37,275 nt of DNA from contig CAYWSH010000016.1 in NCBI GenBank assembly GCA_964460655.1, positions 1 to 37,275 of the forward strand, given 5' to 3'. How positions within the stretch are numbered: position 1 is the stretch's first letter; each line of letters begins with the position of its first letter. Positions 21,558 through 28,813 of the stretch are shown here, one piece after another. The stretch is from CAVUAF01 sp964460655 (lineage in GTDB: Bacteria; Acidobacteriota; Terriglobia; Terriglobales; Acidobacteriaceae). The notes beneath the pieces are model-generated. The model saw nothing but the letters and a program-made list of their open reading frames with translations. It searched no databases and had not been told where the DNA came from. Position numbers and translations under genes: made by a program.

Positions 21558-24221
21558 TCATTCGTAACGCAAGGCGACTGAGAGGTCGACGCGGGCGGCG
21601 CGGCGTGCCGGCAGCCAACTGGCGATCACGGCAGTCAGCAATAAGAGGATAGCGGCGCCAGCGAACGTAGGGACATCGAGCGGGCGCATATTAAAGAGGA
21701 GGCTGGCGACCCAGCGCGCCAGCGGCAGCGAGAGCAGCAGGCCCGCAAGGAGACCCGTGAGGGTGAGGCCGATGGCCTGACGGATCACGAGACCGAGAAC
21801 TTCGCCGCGCGGCGCGCCGAGGGCCATGCGCACGCCGAGTTCGCGCGTGCGGCCAGCCACACGATAGCTCAGCAATCCATAGAGTCCGACGACGGTCAGC
21901 AGCATGCCGAGCGCGGCAAAGAAGCCGGTGATCATGGTCAAGACTTCTTCGCGACCGACGGAGTCGTGCAATACCCGGCGCATCGAGATGGCATCCAACA
22001 GCGGCGCGCCCGGCACGAGGTCGGCCAGCACGCGGCGCGCCGAGGCGACCGCAGCTTCCGGCTGGCGCGTGCGTAAGAGCAGATGTAAGCCATTCACGCC
22101 CCCTTTCAGCTGCATGAATGGCATGTAGACAATGCGGGGCACGGCATCACGCATGTTCTTGTACTTGGTATCTTCCACGACGCCGGCGACGGTGCAGCCG
22201 ATATCGGCCGACGCGGCTTCGGAGTCGCGCAGGAACCCGCCGATGGCACTGCGCCCCGGAAAGTAATTGGCGGCGGCGGACTGGTTCACCCAGCACGCAT
22301 CCGGTTGGCCGGCGCGATCCGTTTCCGCCACGTCGCGTCCAGCAAGCACGCGCGTACCGGCGGTGGCGAAATAGCGTGGTCCGACGCGATTGAAATATGG
22401 CGAGTCGCGGCGCTCACTGCCGTCAGGCAGGATCGCTTTGAGTTCCAGGCTCGACTCCCACTCGCTGAGTAGCGGGATCGATTCGGCCGTGACCGCATCA
22501 ACGCCGGGCGACTGTTGCAGCCGCGCGACGATCTGTTCGTAGCGCGCGACACTCTGCGCTGCCGGCACGCCCTTCAGTTCCGTCGGGATGAGGACGACAT
22601 CTTCGGTGGCGAAGCCGGGATGCTGCGCGAGCAGGCGATACAGCGTCCCGGAAAATAAGCCGGCGGCGACCAGCAGCATGGCAGCGAGCGCGACCTGACC
22701 GGCGACGAGCAGACCTTCCAGGCGAGTGCGTCCCGCGAGCGTCTGCCATCCTTGCTTGAGGTTGCTCATCGGATCGATGCGTGCTGCGCGCAGGCCGGAG
22801 GGCAGGCCGCAGACGAGCGCCGCAAAGATCGCGACCGCCGTAGTAAAGACCAGCACGCCGAGATCGGGTGAGAGGTCGAGGAGCAGCGCGTTGCGGCGCA
22901 TGAGCGCCGCAACGATCGCGGCGGTGGCCCAATGGGCGAAGAGCAAACCCAGCGCGGCGGCCAGCGTTGCGAGCAGAGCACCTTCGACGATGAGCTGGCG
23001 CAGCATGCGAGCGCGTGCCGCACCGAGCGCCGCCCGTACGGCGAACTCGTGCCGGCGGGCGCTGGCGCGCGCCACCATCAGGCCGGCGAGGTTCGCGCAA
23101 CAGACCAGAAGAATGACGCCGACGAGCGCCTGCAAGGCGAGCAGCGGCTGGCGATACTGGTCGCGCACCCAGGCGCGGCCGGTGCGGCCGGGGGCCACGC
23201 CCATCTTCGTCTTCGTCCAGAACCCGCGCCGCAGCAGACCTTTGGGATCGGTGTCGAGCAGGATGCCGGGGGCCAGGCGCTCGACGTCGGCGCGTGCCTG
23301 CGCGAGGTCAATACCGGGGCGTAGGCGTCCCATGAGCGTCAGCCAGAGTGTCGTGCCCGAGTGCCGTTGCTTCTCACTCCCGGAAGTCCAGGGGAACTCC
23401 AGCGGCACCACGATCTCGGGACGCGTGCCGATGTCGGTACCCTCGAAGCCGCGCGGCATCACGCCGACGATCGTCGCCGGCGTGCCTTCCACGTTCAGCA
23501 CGCTGCCCAGCGCGCTCAGGCTGCGGTGGAAACGCGCCTGCCAGAATTCCTCGCTGATGACCGCGACCCATCCGTCGCTGCCGCCACGTGGCAGATCATC
23601 GGCGGCGGTGAACAGGCGGCCGAGCGCCGGCTTTACGCCGAGCGTGGTGAAGGCATCGCCGCTCGCCAGAGCACCACGCAGCTTGCGCGTCTCACCGTTG
23701 TCGGTGACGTTGAGGTTCCGCGGATTCCACGCCGCCATGCCGCTGAACACCTGGTTGCGTTTGCGCAGCTCGTCGAACATCGGACCGGAGAGGCCGTAGT
23801 CCATCTTGCTGTTGCTGAAGGTGAGGCGAACGAGCTCGTCGGGATTCGCGACCGGCAGGCTACGCAGCAGCAGTGCGTGCGTGAGGGTGAAGATGGCGGT
23901 GTTGCCGCCGATGCCGAGCGCCAGCGTCAGGACCGCGACTGCGGTGAAACCCGGCGACTTGCGCAGCATGCGCGCGCCAAAGCGCACGTCCTGCCACAGC
24001 GATTCGAGGCTGGGAAGGATGTCGGCGCGGCGCGTGTCTTCCTTCATCAGGGCACGATTGCCGAAACGGGCGTAGGCGTCGCGCTCGGCCGCGTCGCGCT
24101 TCATACCGGCGGCGAGGTTGTGCTCGATGCGCATCTCAAGGTGTGAGCGCATCTCGTCATCGAGTGCCGCATCAAGTTGCCGGCTGCGGAAGAGCGCGGT
24201 GAACCGCGACCACACGGACAT
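21558..24221 (-). CDS. MacB-like ABC permease of the acidobacterial duplicated orphan permease (ADOP) family
   Basis: An 887-residue protein, the usual ADOP length. The cytoplasmic N-terminal segment LDDEMRSHLEMRIEHNLAAG and RFGARMLRKSPGFTAVAVLT are characteristic of ADOP. Two MacB-type units follow: one membrane helix, a periplasmic domain (~100-340), three helices to ~490, then a second periplasmic domain and a final helix set (LGVRMALGAPRGEVLGLVIR; WLPARRAARVDLSVALRYE). There is no ATPase subunit nearby, hence 'orphan'. Transport substrate and ATPase partner are unknown. An AGGAGA ribosome site precedes ATG 24221, nine bases after the PadR stop, so the genes are coupled. Confidence 0.95.
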   Translation of the reverse strand: MSVWSRFTALFRSRQLDAALDDEMRSHLEMRIEHNLAAGMKRDAAERDAYARFGNRALMKEDTRRADILPSLESLWQDVRFGARMLRKSPGFTAVAVLTLALGIGGNTAIFTLTHALLLRSLPVANPDELVRLTFSNSKMDYGLSGPMFDELRKRNQVFSGMAAWNPRNLNVTDNGETRKLRGALASGDAFTTLGVKPALGRLFTAADDLPRGGSDGWVAVISEEFWQARFHRSLSALGSVLNVEGTPATIVGVMPRGFEGTDIGTRPEIVVPLEFPWTSGSEKQRHSGTTLWLTLMGRLRPGIDLAQARADVERLAPGILLDTDPKGLLRRGFWTKTKMGVAPGRTGRAWVRDQYRQPLLALQALVGVILLVCCANLAGLMVARASARRHEFAVRAALGAARARMLRQLIVEGALLATLAAALGLLFAHWATAAIVAALMRRNALLLDLSPDLGVLVFTTAVAIFAALVCGLPSGLRAARIDPMSNLKQGWQTLAGRTRLEGLLVAGQVALAAMLLVAAGLFSGTLYRLLAQHPGFATEDVVLIPTELKGVPAAQSVARYEQIVARLQQSPGVDAVTAESIPLLSEWESSLELKAILPDGSERRDSPYFNRVGPRYFATAGTRVLAGRDVAETDRAGQPDACWVNQSAAANYFPGRSAIGGFLRDSEAASADIGCTVAGVVEDTKYKNMRDAVPRIVYMPFMQLKGGVNGLHLLLRTRQPEAAVASARRVLADLVPGAPLLDAISMRRVLHDSVGREEVLTMITGFFAALGMLLTVVGLYGLLSYRVAGRTRELGVRMALGAPRGEVLGLVIRQAIGLTLTGLLAGLLLSLPLARWVASLLFNMRPLDVPTFAGAAILLLLTAVIASWLPARRAARVDLSVALRYE

Positions 24222-24230
24222 CCAAATCTC

Positions 24231-24536
24231 CTATGCGAAACGCATCACGGCATTCACGCCGCGGACGACGCGCCGCCAGTCTTCTTCCGCGCGCGCCATT
24301 TGCTTCCGTCCGGCGGGCGTCAACCGATAGAACCTGGCGCGCCGGCCGCTTTCGCTCGTGCTCCACTCGCTCGTGATCCAGCCCTGCTGCTGGATGCGGT
24401 GCAGCGCGGGATAGAGCGAGCCCTCCTCGACGCGCAGTAACGCGTCGGAGACGCGCTCGATATGGAGCGCGATGCCGAATCCGTGCATCTCGCCGAGCTG
24501 CGCGAGAGTCTTCAAGATCAATAGGTCGAGGTTCAC
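24231..24536 (-). CDS. PadR-family transcriptional regulator (acidobacterial type)
   Basis: A 101-residue winged-helix regulator from GTG 24536. It contains LDLLILKTLAQLGEMHGFGI and SDALLRVEEGSLYPALHRIQ, the PadR recognition region, then WITSEWSTSESGRRARFYRL and the ending TPAGRKQMARAEEDWRRVV. It is the acidobacterial short form that typically precedes ADOP permease genes. It probably represses its own operon in response to a small molecule. Nine bases separate it from the permease start region. Confidence 0.95.
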   Translation of the reverse strand: MNLDLLILKTLAQLGEMHGFGIALHIERVSDALLRVEEGSLYPALHRIQQQGWITSEWSTSESGRRARFYRLTPAGRKQMARAEEDWRRVVRGVNAVMRFA

Positions 24537-24542
24537 GTTGTT

Positions 24543-24589
24543 CCCTAGGCGGCTAGGGTACGGTACTGCCGCCCTCCCCTAGATGTCAA
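24543..24589 (-). promoter_or_regulatory. Promoter and candidate operator of the PadR-ADOP operon
   Basis: On the minus strand, TTGACA (24589-24584) is a perfect -35. A weak -10 TACCGT lies at 24565-24560 with an 18-base spacer. CCCTAG-GCGG-CTAGGG (24543-24558) is an inverted repeat at the expected transcription start, a plausible site for autoregulation by PadR. Confidence 0.55.
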
Positions 24590-24662
24590 GGGGAAGGTTC
24601 GAGGCAAATAGTCGTTCGTGGCCGAAGAGCCTGCGCTCGGCGCGAGCGCGGTTAGCGGTCGT

Positions 24663-24695
24663 GGGGTCCTTCGGCCAAAAGATGGCCTCAGGATG
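24663..24695. repeat. TCATCCTGAG-type dispersed repeat, copy 6 (short)
   Basis: Reverse orientation: GGGGTCCTTCGGCC at the left and GGCCTCAGGATGA at the right, with a short centre AAAAGAT. The GGCC arms make it a compact hairpin. It separates the PadR promoter from the ECF sigma promoter. Confidence 0.7.
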
Positions 24696-24718
24696 ACTGT
24701 CTAGCTTTTTCTTTATTC

Positions 24719-24748
24719 TGTAACCTTTCCCTTAGTCTCCGGTATCCC
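24719..24748 (+). promoter_or_regulatory. Candidate autoregulatory ECF promoter
   Basis: TGTAACCTTTCCC (24719-24731) followed by CCGGTATCCC (24739-24748), close to the sigma start at 24752. The 13-base block is repeated exactly at 14233-14245. ECF sigma genes are commonly autoregulated, which fits. The -10 assignment is uncertain. Confidence 0.5.
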
Positions 24749-24751
24749 TCC

Positions 24752-25351
24752 ATGAAAGACGAACCTGGCCTGATGAATGACGCGCGCCGCGACGAGGAGC
24801 TGATGCTGTACGTGCGCAATGGTGTCTGCGAGATGCTCGGGGTGTTGTTCGAGCGCTATCACGTGCCGCTGTTCAATTTCTTCTACCGGCTCACGGGGAA
24901 CCGCACGCTCAGCGAGGACCTGGTGCAGGACGCGTTCTACCGGATCCTGAAGTACCGGCAGAGCTACAAGCCGGGGAGCTCGTTCCGCACGTGGATGTAC
25001 CAGATCGCCCGCAATGCGCGTACCGACCAGTTCCACCGGCAGCCGCGCGAGGTCGAAGAGGAAGCGGCGCCCCTGGCGGTAGTGCTGCCGATCGACCCGG
25101 TACACGAGCAGCAGCAGGTGGCGCTGTTGCAGAGGGCGCTGGCTGAACTGCCCGACGACAAGCGCGAGTTGCTGGTGCTGAGCCGCTTCCAGGAATTGAA
25201 GTACGACGAGATCGCCACGCTGCTGGGGTGCGAAGTAGGAACCGTGAAGGTGCGGGTGCATCGCGCCCTGCAGGAGTTGAAACAGAATTTCCACCGGCTC
25301 GCGGAAGCGAGTGGACGGCGGCCAGAGCCGCAGCAAGGCCTGGGGAGGTAG
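24752..25351 (+). CDS. ECF-family RNA polymerase sigma factor
   Basis: A 199-residue protein with sigma region 2 (~25-90: LFERYHVPLFNFFYRLTGN, then LSEDLVQDAFYRILKYRQSY and FRTWMYQIARNARTDQFHR) and region 4 (~130-180: ALAELPDDKRELLVLSRFQE, then YDEIATLLGCEVGTVKVRVH). Start ATG 24752. It is followed by its zinc-finger anti-sigma gene after 4 bases. It probably responds to an envelope signal, because the downstream products are membrane-anchored or exported. The motif upstream of it also occurs before the UGA-containing redox gene, suggesting a shared regulon. Confidence 0.95.
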   Translation: MKDEPGLMNDARRDEELMLYVRNGVCEMLGVLFERYHVPLFNFFYRLTGNRTLSEDLVQDAFYRILKYRQSYKPGSSFRTWMYQIARNARTDQFHRQPREVEEEAAPLAVVLPIDPVHEQQQVALLQRALAELPDDKRELLVLSRFQELKYDEIATLLGCEVGTVKVRVHRALQELKQNFHRLAEASGRRPEPQQGLGR

Positions 25352-25355
25352 AACG

Positions 25356-26153
25356 ATGGATTGCCGTGAAGTCACCGAGTTGTTGCCGGACCTTTTCCAG
25401 AAGTCGCTGCGTGGCGAGCAACTGCGTCTCGTGGAAGAACATGTGCGGGCGTGCGCCACGTGCCGCGAGGACGTCGCACTGTGGGAGCAGCTGGCAGCTC
25501 TGCCGGCGCCTCCGCCGAGCCCGCTGATGCAGCATCGGTTCGAGGCGATGCTGGAGTCGTATCAGCAAGGGCGGCGCGAGCTGGAGGTACAACGCCACGA
25601 CCGGACGCCACGCTGGTTCGGCGCTTTCGTGCAGGCGCCGTTCGCGCAGGCGGCCATCGCAGCGAGTCTGGTGCTGGTGGCGTTCTTCGGTGGGATGTTC
25701 GTAGAGCGCAGCGGCGGCACGTCGAAGGAGATCGCCTCCCTGCACCGCGAGTTGACGAGCACGCGGCAGTTGGTCGCGCTCTCGCTGCTGCAGCAGCAGT
25801 CGGCGAGCGACCGCCTGCAAGGCGTGAGTTGGAGTACGCGCGTCGAGGGCGACCCGGAAGTCCTGGCCGCTTTAATGCACACGCTACGCTTCGACACGAG
25901 CGTGGACGTGCGGCTGGCGGCGCTCGACGCGCTGCGACGCTACACCGACCAGCCGGCCGTACGGACCGGGGTGGAGGATTCGCTGCAGAGCCAGCGGTCA
26001 CCGCTGGTGCAGATCGCCGTGGTTGACTTCCTGGTGGAGCAACGCGACCGCCGCGCGGTCGAGAAGCTGCGCAACTTCCAACAGATGCCCAACCTGCTGC
26101 CTGAGGTCAAGGAGCGCGTGGCGCGGGGCATCGATCAACTGAGCCGAGGTTAG
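25356..26153 (+). CDS. Membrane-anchored zinc-finger anti-sigma factor with HEAT-like periplasmic domain
   Basis: A 265-residue protein from ATG 25356, with GGGAGG upstream. The N-terminal ZAS-type zinc motif is His29-x3-Cys33-x2-Cys36 (with Cys3), which binds ECF sigma factors. A membrane helix is at ~97-116 (AQAAIAASLVLVAFFGGMFV). The remainder has helical repeats of HEAT type, for example DTSVDVRLAALDALRRYTDQ and SPLVQIAVVDFLVEQRDRRA. Anti-sigma factors hold the sigma inactive at the membrane until a signal arrives; the HEAT part is a plausible periplasmic sensor or partner platform. Only two bases separate it from the next gene. Confidence 0.9.
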   Translation: MDCREVTELLPDLFQKSLRGEQLRLVEEHVRACATCREDVALWEQLAALPAPPPSPLMQHRFEAMLESYQQGRRELEVQRHDRTPRWFGAFVQAPFAQAAIAASLVLVAFFGGMFVERSGGTSKEIASLHRELTSTRQLVALSLLQQQSASDRLQGVSWSTRVEGDPEVLAALMHTLRFDTSVDVRLAALDALRRYTDQPAVRTGVEDSLQSQRSPLVQIAVVDFLVEQRDRRAVEKLRNFQQMPNLLPEVKERVARGIDQLSRG

Positions 26154-26155
26154 CC

Positions 26156-27037
26156 ATGCGAAGCACAAAATCCTTACTAACGCTCACCCTTCTTCTGACG
26201 GGCGTCGCCGGCGCCAGCGGCCGAGACTCCGATATGCCGGTACGGCAGGAGGAGACCACGCGGCAGAGCTACACGCTGAATGCCAACGCAGCCCGTGCGC
26301 TGCTGGTGGACAACATCTGGGGGAACATCGAGGTGACGGCCGGCGCAGGTAACCAGGTGCAGGCAATCATCAAGAAGATGGTCCGCGCCGACTCGCAAGC
26401 CGCGGCTGACCGCGCGAAGCAGGAAGTGACGCTCGAAGCCTCGCAGGACGACAGCGGCATTCGGCTCTACGTGGATGGCCCGTTCCGCTGCCATGACGAC
26501 TGCGGCAATTGCTGCGGCAACCACTGGCATGACCGCGATCGCTACATCGTGCGCTACGACTTCACGCTGCAGGTGCCGAGCGAGATCGCGCTCACCCTGA
26601 AGACGGTGAACGACGGCGACATCAAAGTGACCGGCGTGGCGGGCGACTTCTCGCTGCACAACGTGAACGGCAGCATCGACGCCACGGATGCCGCCGGCTC
26701 GGGAACGGCGCGCACGGTGAACGGACACGTGAAGATGACGTTCCGCGCGAACCCGACGAAAGCGTCAGACTTCTCCACCATCAATGGGCCCATCCAGTTG
26801 TACTTCCGGCCGGGTCTCGGGGCGGACTTCCGCTTCAAGAACTTCAACGGCGGTATCTACAGCGACTTCGAGTTGACGTCGCTGCCCGGCGCGCCGCCGC
26901 AGATGGAGCGCACGAATGGGCGCTTCCGTTTCCGCGCTTCGAGTTTTACCGGCGGCCGGGTGGGCGCCGGCGGGCCCGAGATCAAGATCGAAAACCTGAA
27001 TGGAGACATCCGTGTACTGGAACGCTCAACTTTCTAA
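26156..27037 (+). CDS. Exported DUF4097 beta-repeat protein with a Cys/His-rich insertion
   Basis: A 293-residue protein with signal peptide SLLTLTLLLTGVAGASG. The DUF4097 beta-helix-like repeats are visible: NIWGNIEVTAGAGNQVQAII, TVNDGDIKVTGVAGDFSLHN and VNGSIDATDAAGSGTARTVN. Between two strands is an insertion with Cys112, His113, Cys116, Cys119, Cys120, His123 and His125, a possible metal site; I do not see it in the following paralogue. The role is unknown. Proteins of this family often follow ECF sigma/anti-sigma genes in Acidobacteriota. The last 38 bases overlap the start of the next gene. Confidence 0.88.
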   Translation: MRSTKSLLTLTLLLTGVAGASGRDSDMPVRQEETTRQSYTLNANAARALLVDNIWGNIEVTAGAGNQVQAIIKKMVRADSQAAADRAKQEVTLEASQDDSGIRLYVDGPFRCHDDCGNCCGNHWHDRDRYIVRYDFTLQVPSEIALTLKTVNDGDIKVTGVAGDFSLHNVNGSIDATDAAGSGTARTVNGHVKMTFRANPTKASDFSTINGPIQLYFRPGLGADFRFKNFNGGIYSDFELTSLPGAPPQMERTNGRFRFRASSFTGGRVGAGGPEIKIENLNGDIRVLERSTF

Positions 27038-27851
27038 TATTCGCAAACACTTCGTCGCGACGATGGTGTTCGCCGTGGCCGCCTGGGGCCAGCTCACGCC
27101 CGACAAGGTCACCGTGCCGCTTACCGACCCGACGCGGCCGGCGATGGTGAAGGTGAACCTGCTGGCGGGCAGCATCACGGTGCGCGGCTACGAAGGCAAG
27201 GACGTGATCGTGGAGGCGCGGGCGCGCGCCGAGAGCGAACGCGGCTCGCGCGACGGCATGCGGCGCGTCCCGATCAACTCGACCGGGCTGGCCGTGGAAG
27301 AAGAGAACAACCAGGTGGACATCGGCACGCAATCGCTGAACCGCCCGGTGGACATCACGGTGCAGGTGCCGTTCAAGACGTCGCTGCACCTCCGCTGCAC
27401 CAACGACGGTGACATCACGGTGACGAAAGTCGAAGGCGAGATCGACGTGAACAACACGAACGGCGCGGTCACGCTGAAGAACATCGCCGGCAATGCGGTG
27501 GCGCACGCGCTGAATGACAACGTCGTGGTGACGTTCGACCGCATCAATCCGACGAAGCCGATGGCGTTCAGCTCGATGAACGGCGACGTTGACGTGACGT
27601 TCCCTGCCGACCTGAAGGCGACGTTGAGCATCAATGCCGGGCAGGGCGACGTGCTCAGCGATTTCGATATCCAACTGCAGGCGCGCGCGCCGGCCGTCTC
27701 GACCGAGACCGCGCGGGAAAAAGGCCGGTTCCGCGTGAAGCTCGACAAGTCGATCAGCGGGACAATCAACGGCGGCGGGCAAGCGATCCAGCTCAAGAAC
27801 TTCAATGGCAACATCTACATCCGCAAAACGGGCGCGACGGCCGCCAAGTAG
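27000..27851 (+). CDS. Exported DUF4097 beta-repeat protein (second copy)
   Basis: A 283-residue protein from ATG 27000 (ATG 27063 is an alternative that would remove the overlap). A signal-like stretch FVATMVFAVAAWG follows a short basic region. The DUF4097 repeats are clear: NLLAGSITVRGYEGKDVIVE, TNDGDITVTKVEGEIDVNNT and NTNGAVTLKNIAGNAVAHAL, ending NFNGNIYIRK. It is a paralogue of the preceding gene but lacks the Cys/His insertion. It overlaps that gene and is followed by a hairpin repeat, so it ends the sigma operon. Confidence 0.86.
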   Translation: METSVYWNAQLSNIRKHFVATMVFAVAAWGQLTPDKVTVPLTDPTRPAMVKVNLLAGSITVRGYEGKDVIVEARARAESERGSRDGMRRVPINSTGLAVEEENNQVDIGTQSLNRPVDITVQVPFKTSLHLRCTNDGDITVTKVEGEIDVNNTNGAVTLKNIAGNAVAHALNDNVVVTFDRINPTKPMAFSSMNGDVDVTFPADLKATLSINAGQGDVLSDFDIQLQARAPAVSTETAREKGRFRVKLDKSISGTINGGGQAIQLKNFNGNIYIRKTGATAAK

Positions 27852-27858
27852 TAAAGGA

Positions 27859-27879
27859 GCACAGCCGAGGCGGCTGTGC
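27859..27879. repeat. GCACAGCCG hairpin repeat, copy 2
   Basis: GCACAGCCG (27859-27867), loop AGG, CGGCTGTGC (27871-27879), then CACAC; same family as 7485-7506. It lies 7 bases after the stop of the sigma operon and may also end its transcript, although no T-tract follows. Confidence 0.68.
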
Positions 27880-27907
27880 CACACAGCCAGTTCCCGATCC
27901 GATACCA

Positions 27908-27940
27908 GGGTTACCCAGAGTGAGTCGTTTTGGGTGACCC
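27908..27940. promoter_or_regulatory. Hairpin directly before the diguanylate cyclase start
   Basis: GGGTTACCCA (27908-27917) pairs with TGGGTGACCC (27931-27940) through 10 bp including one G-T wobble, loop 13 bases. The stem ends immediately before GTG 27941. It could block initiation there or serve as an operator. Confidence 0.5.
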
Positions 27941-28813
27941 GTGGTGCGTTCCGGTGTACGCTGTGCCGGATTGCTACCTAACCTTCCACTGATCGGCGTC
28001 AAGCGGCCGAACCCCCTGCCGCGTGATCCAGAGGAGATCCGCGCACAGCTCCGGAAGCTGGAGCGCCACGACTGGTGGCTGTGGACGCTCACCGTCGTCA
28101 TCCTGATCCTGCTCTGCCTGGCAGTGCTCTCGCTCTCGCTCCCCGGGCTGCTCGCGCAAGAGGAAGTGCTGTTCCATGAGCGGCTCGACATCGCGGTGCG
28201 GGGCCTATTTGCGACGGTCGCGATCTTTTCGATGTTCGCGCTGTATCAGCAACTACTGATCAAACAACTGCGTAACGACCTGGCCGAGCAACTGGCGCTC
28301 AGCCTTTCCCTGCAAACACGCGCAGAGATGCTGGAGAAGCTGGCGACACAGGACGAGCTGACCGGCATGTACAACCGTCGGTACGCGATGGAGCAATTGC
28401 AGGCAGAGGTGGTGCGCTCGGAGCGCTACGGGCATCCGCTCTCGGTGATGGTGCTCGACCTCGACGATTTCAAGTTAGTGAACGACCGTCACGGCCACGC
28501 TGTGGGTGACCTGGCGTTGCAGGAATTCAGCCGCTGGCTGCGGCGCGCCATCCGCAGCTCCGACATCCCCGTGCGGATGGGAGGCGACGAGTTCATGGTG
28601 CTGCTGCCGGAGTGCGACTTGCAACAATTGCTCTTCCCGCTCAGCCGCATGAAGGGATGCGCCGTGGAGTACCAAGGCGAGTCGATCCCCATCAAGTTCT
28701 CTGTCGGCTACGCGCAGTGGCAGCCGCCGGAATCACCGCAAGCGCTGCTGAATCGCGCCGACACCTATCTGTACGAGCACAAGCGCAATCGTCAGCAAGC
28801 GGTGGCGCGCTAG
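27941..28813 (+). CDS. Membrane diguanylate cyclase (GGDEF)
   Basis: Up to 290 residues from GTG 27941. The start is uncertain because a hairpin abuts it and no ribosome site is visible; TTG 27971 is an alternative. Two membrane helices (WLWTLTVVILILLCLAVLSL and AVRGLFATVAIFSMFALYQQ) are followed by a coiled-coil linker and a GGDEF domain with GGDEF at 214-218. The inhibitory I-site RSSD lies five residues before it, and the DDFKLVNDRHGH motif is present. The enzyme should make c-di-GMP from GTP and be subject to product inhibition. Its stop abuts the stop of the convergent deacylase gene without a gap. Confidence 0.92.
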   Translation: MVRSGVRCAGLLPNLPLIGVKRPNPLPRDPEEIRAQLRKLERHDWWLWTLTVVILILLCLAVLSLSLPGLLAQEEVLFHERLDIAVRGLFATVAIFSMFALYQQLLIKQLRNDLAEQLALSLSLQTRAEMLEKLATQDELTGMYNRRYAMEQLQAEVVRSERYGHPLSVMVLDLDDFKLVNDRHGHAVGDLALQEFSRWLRRAIRSSDIPVRMGGDEFMVLLPECDLQQLLFPLSRMKGCAVEYQGESIPIKFSVGYAQWQPPESPQALLNRADTYLYEHKRNRQQAVAR

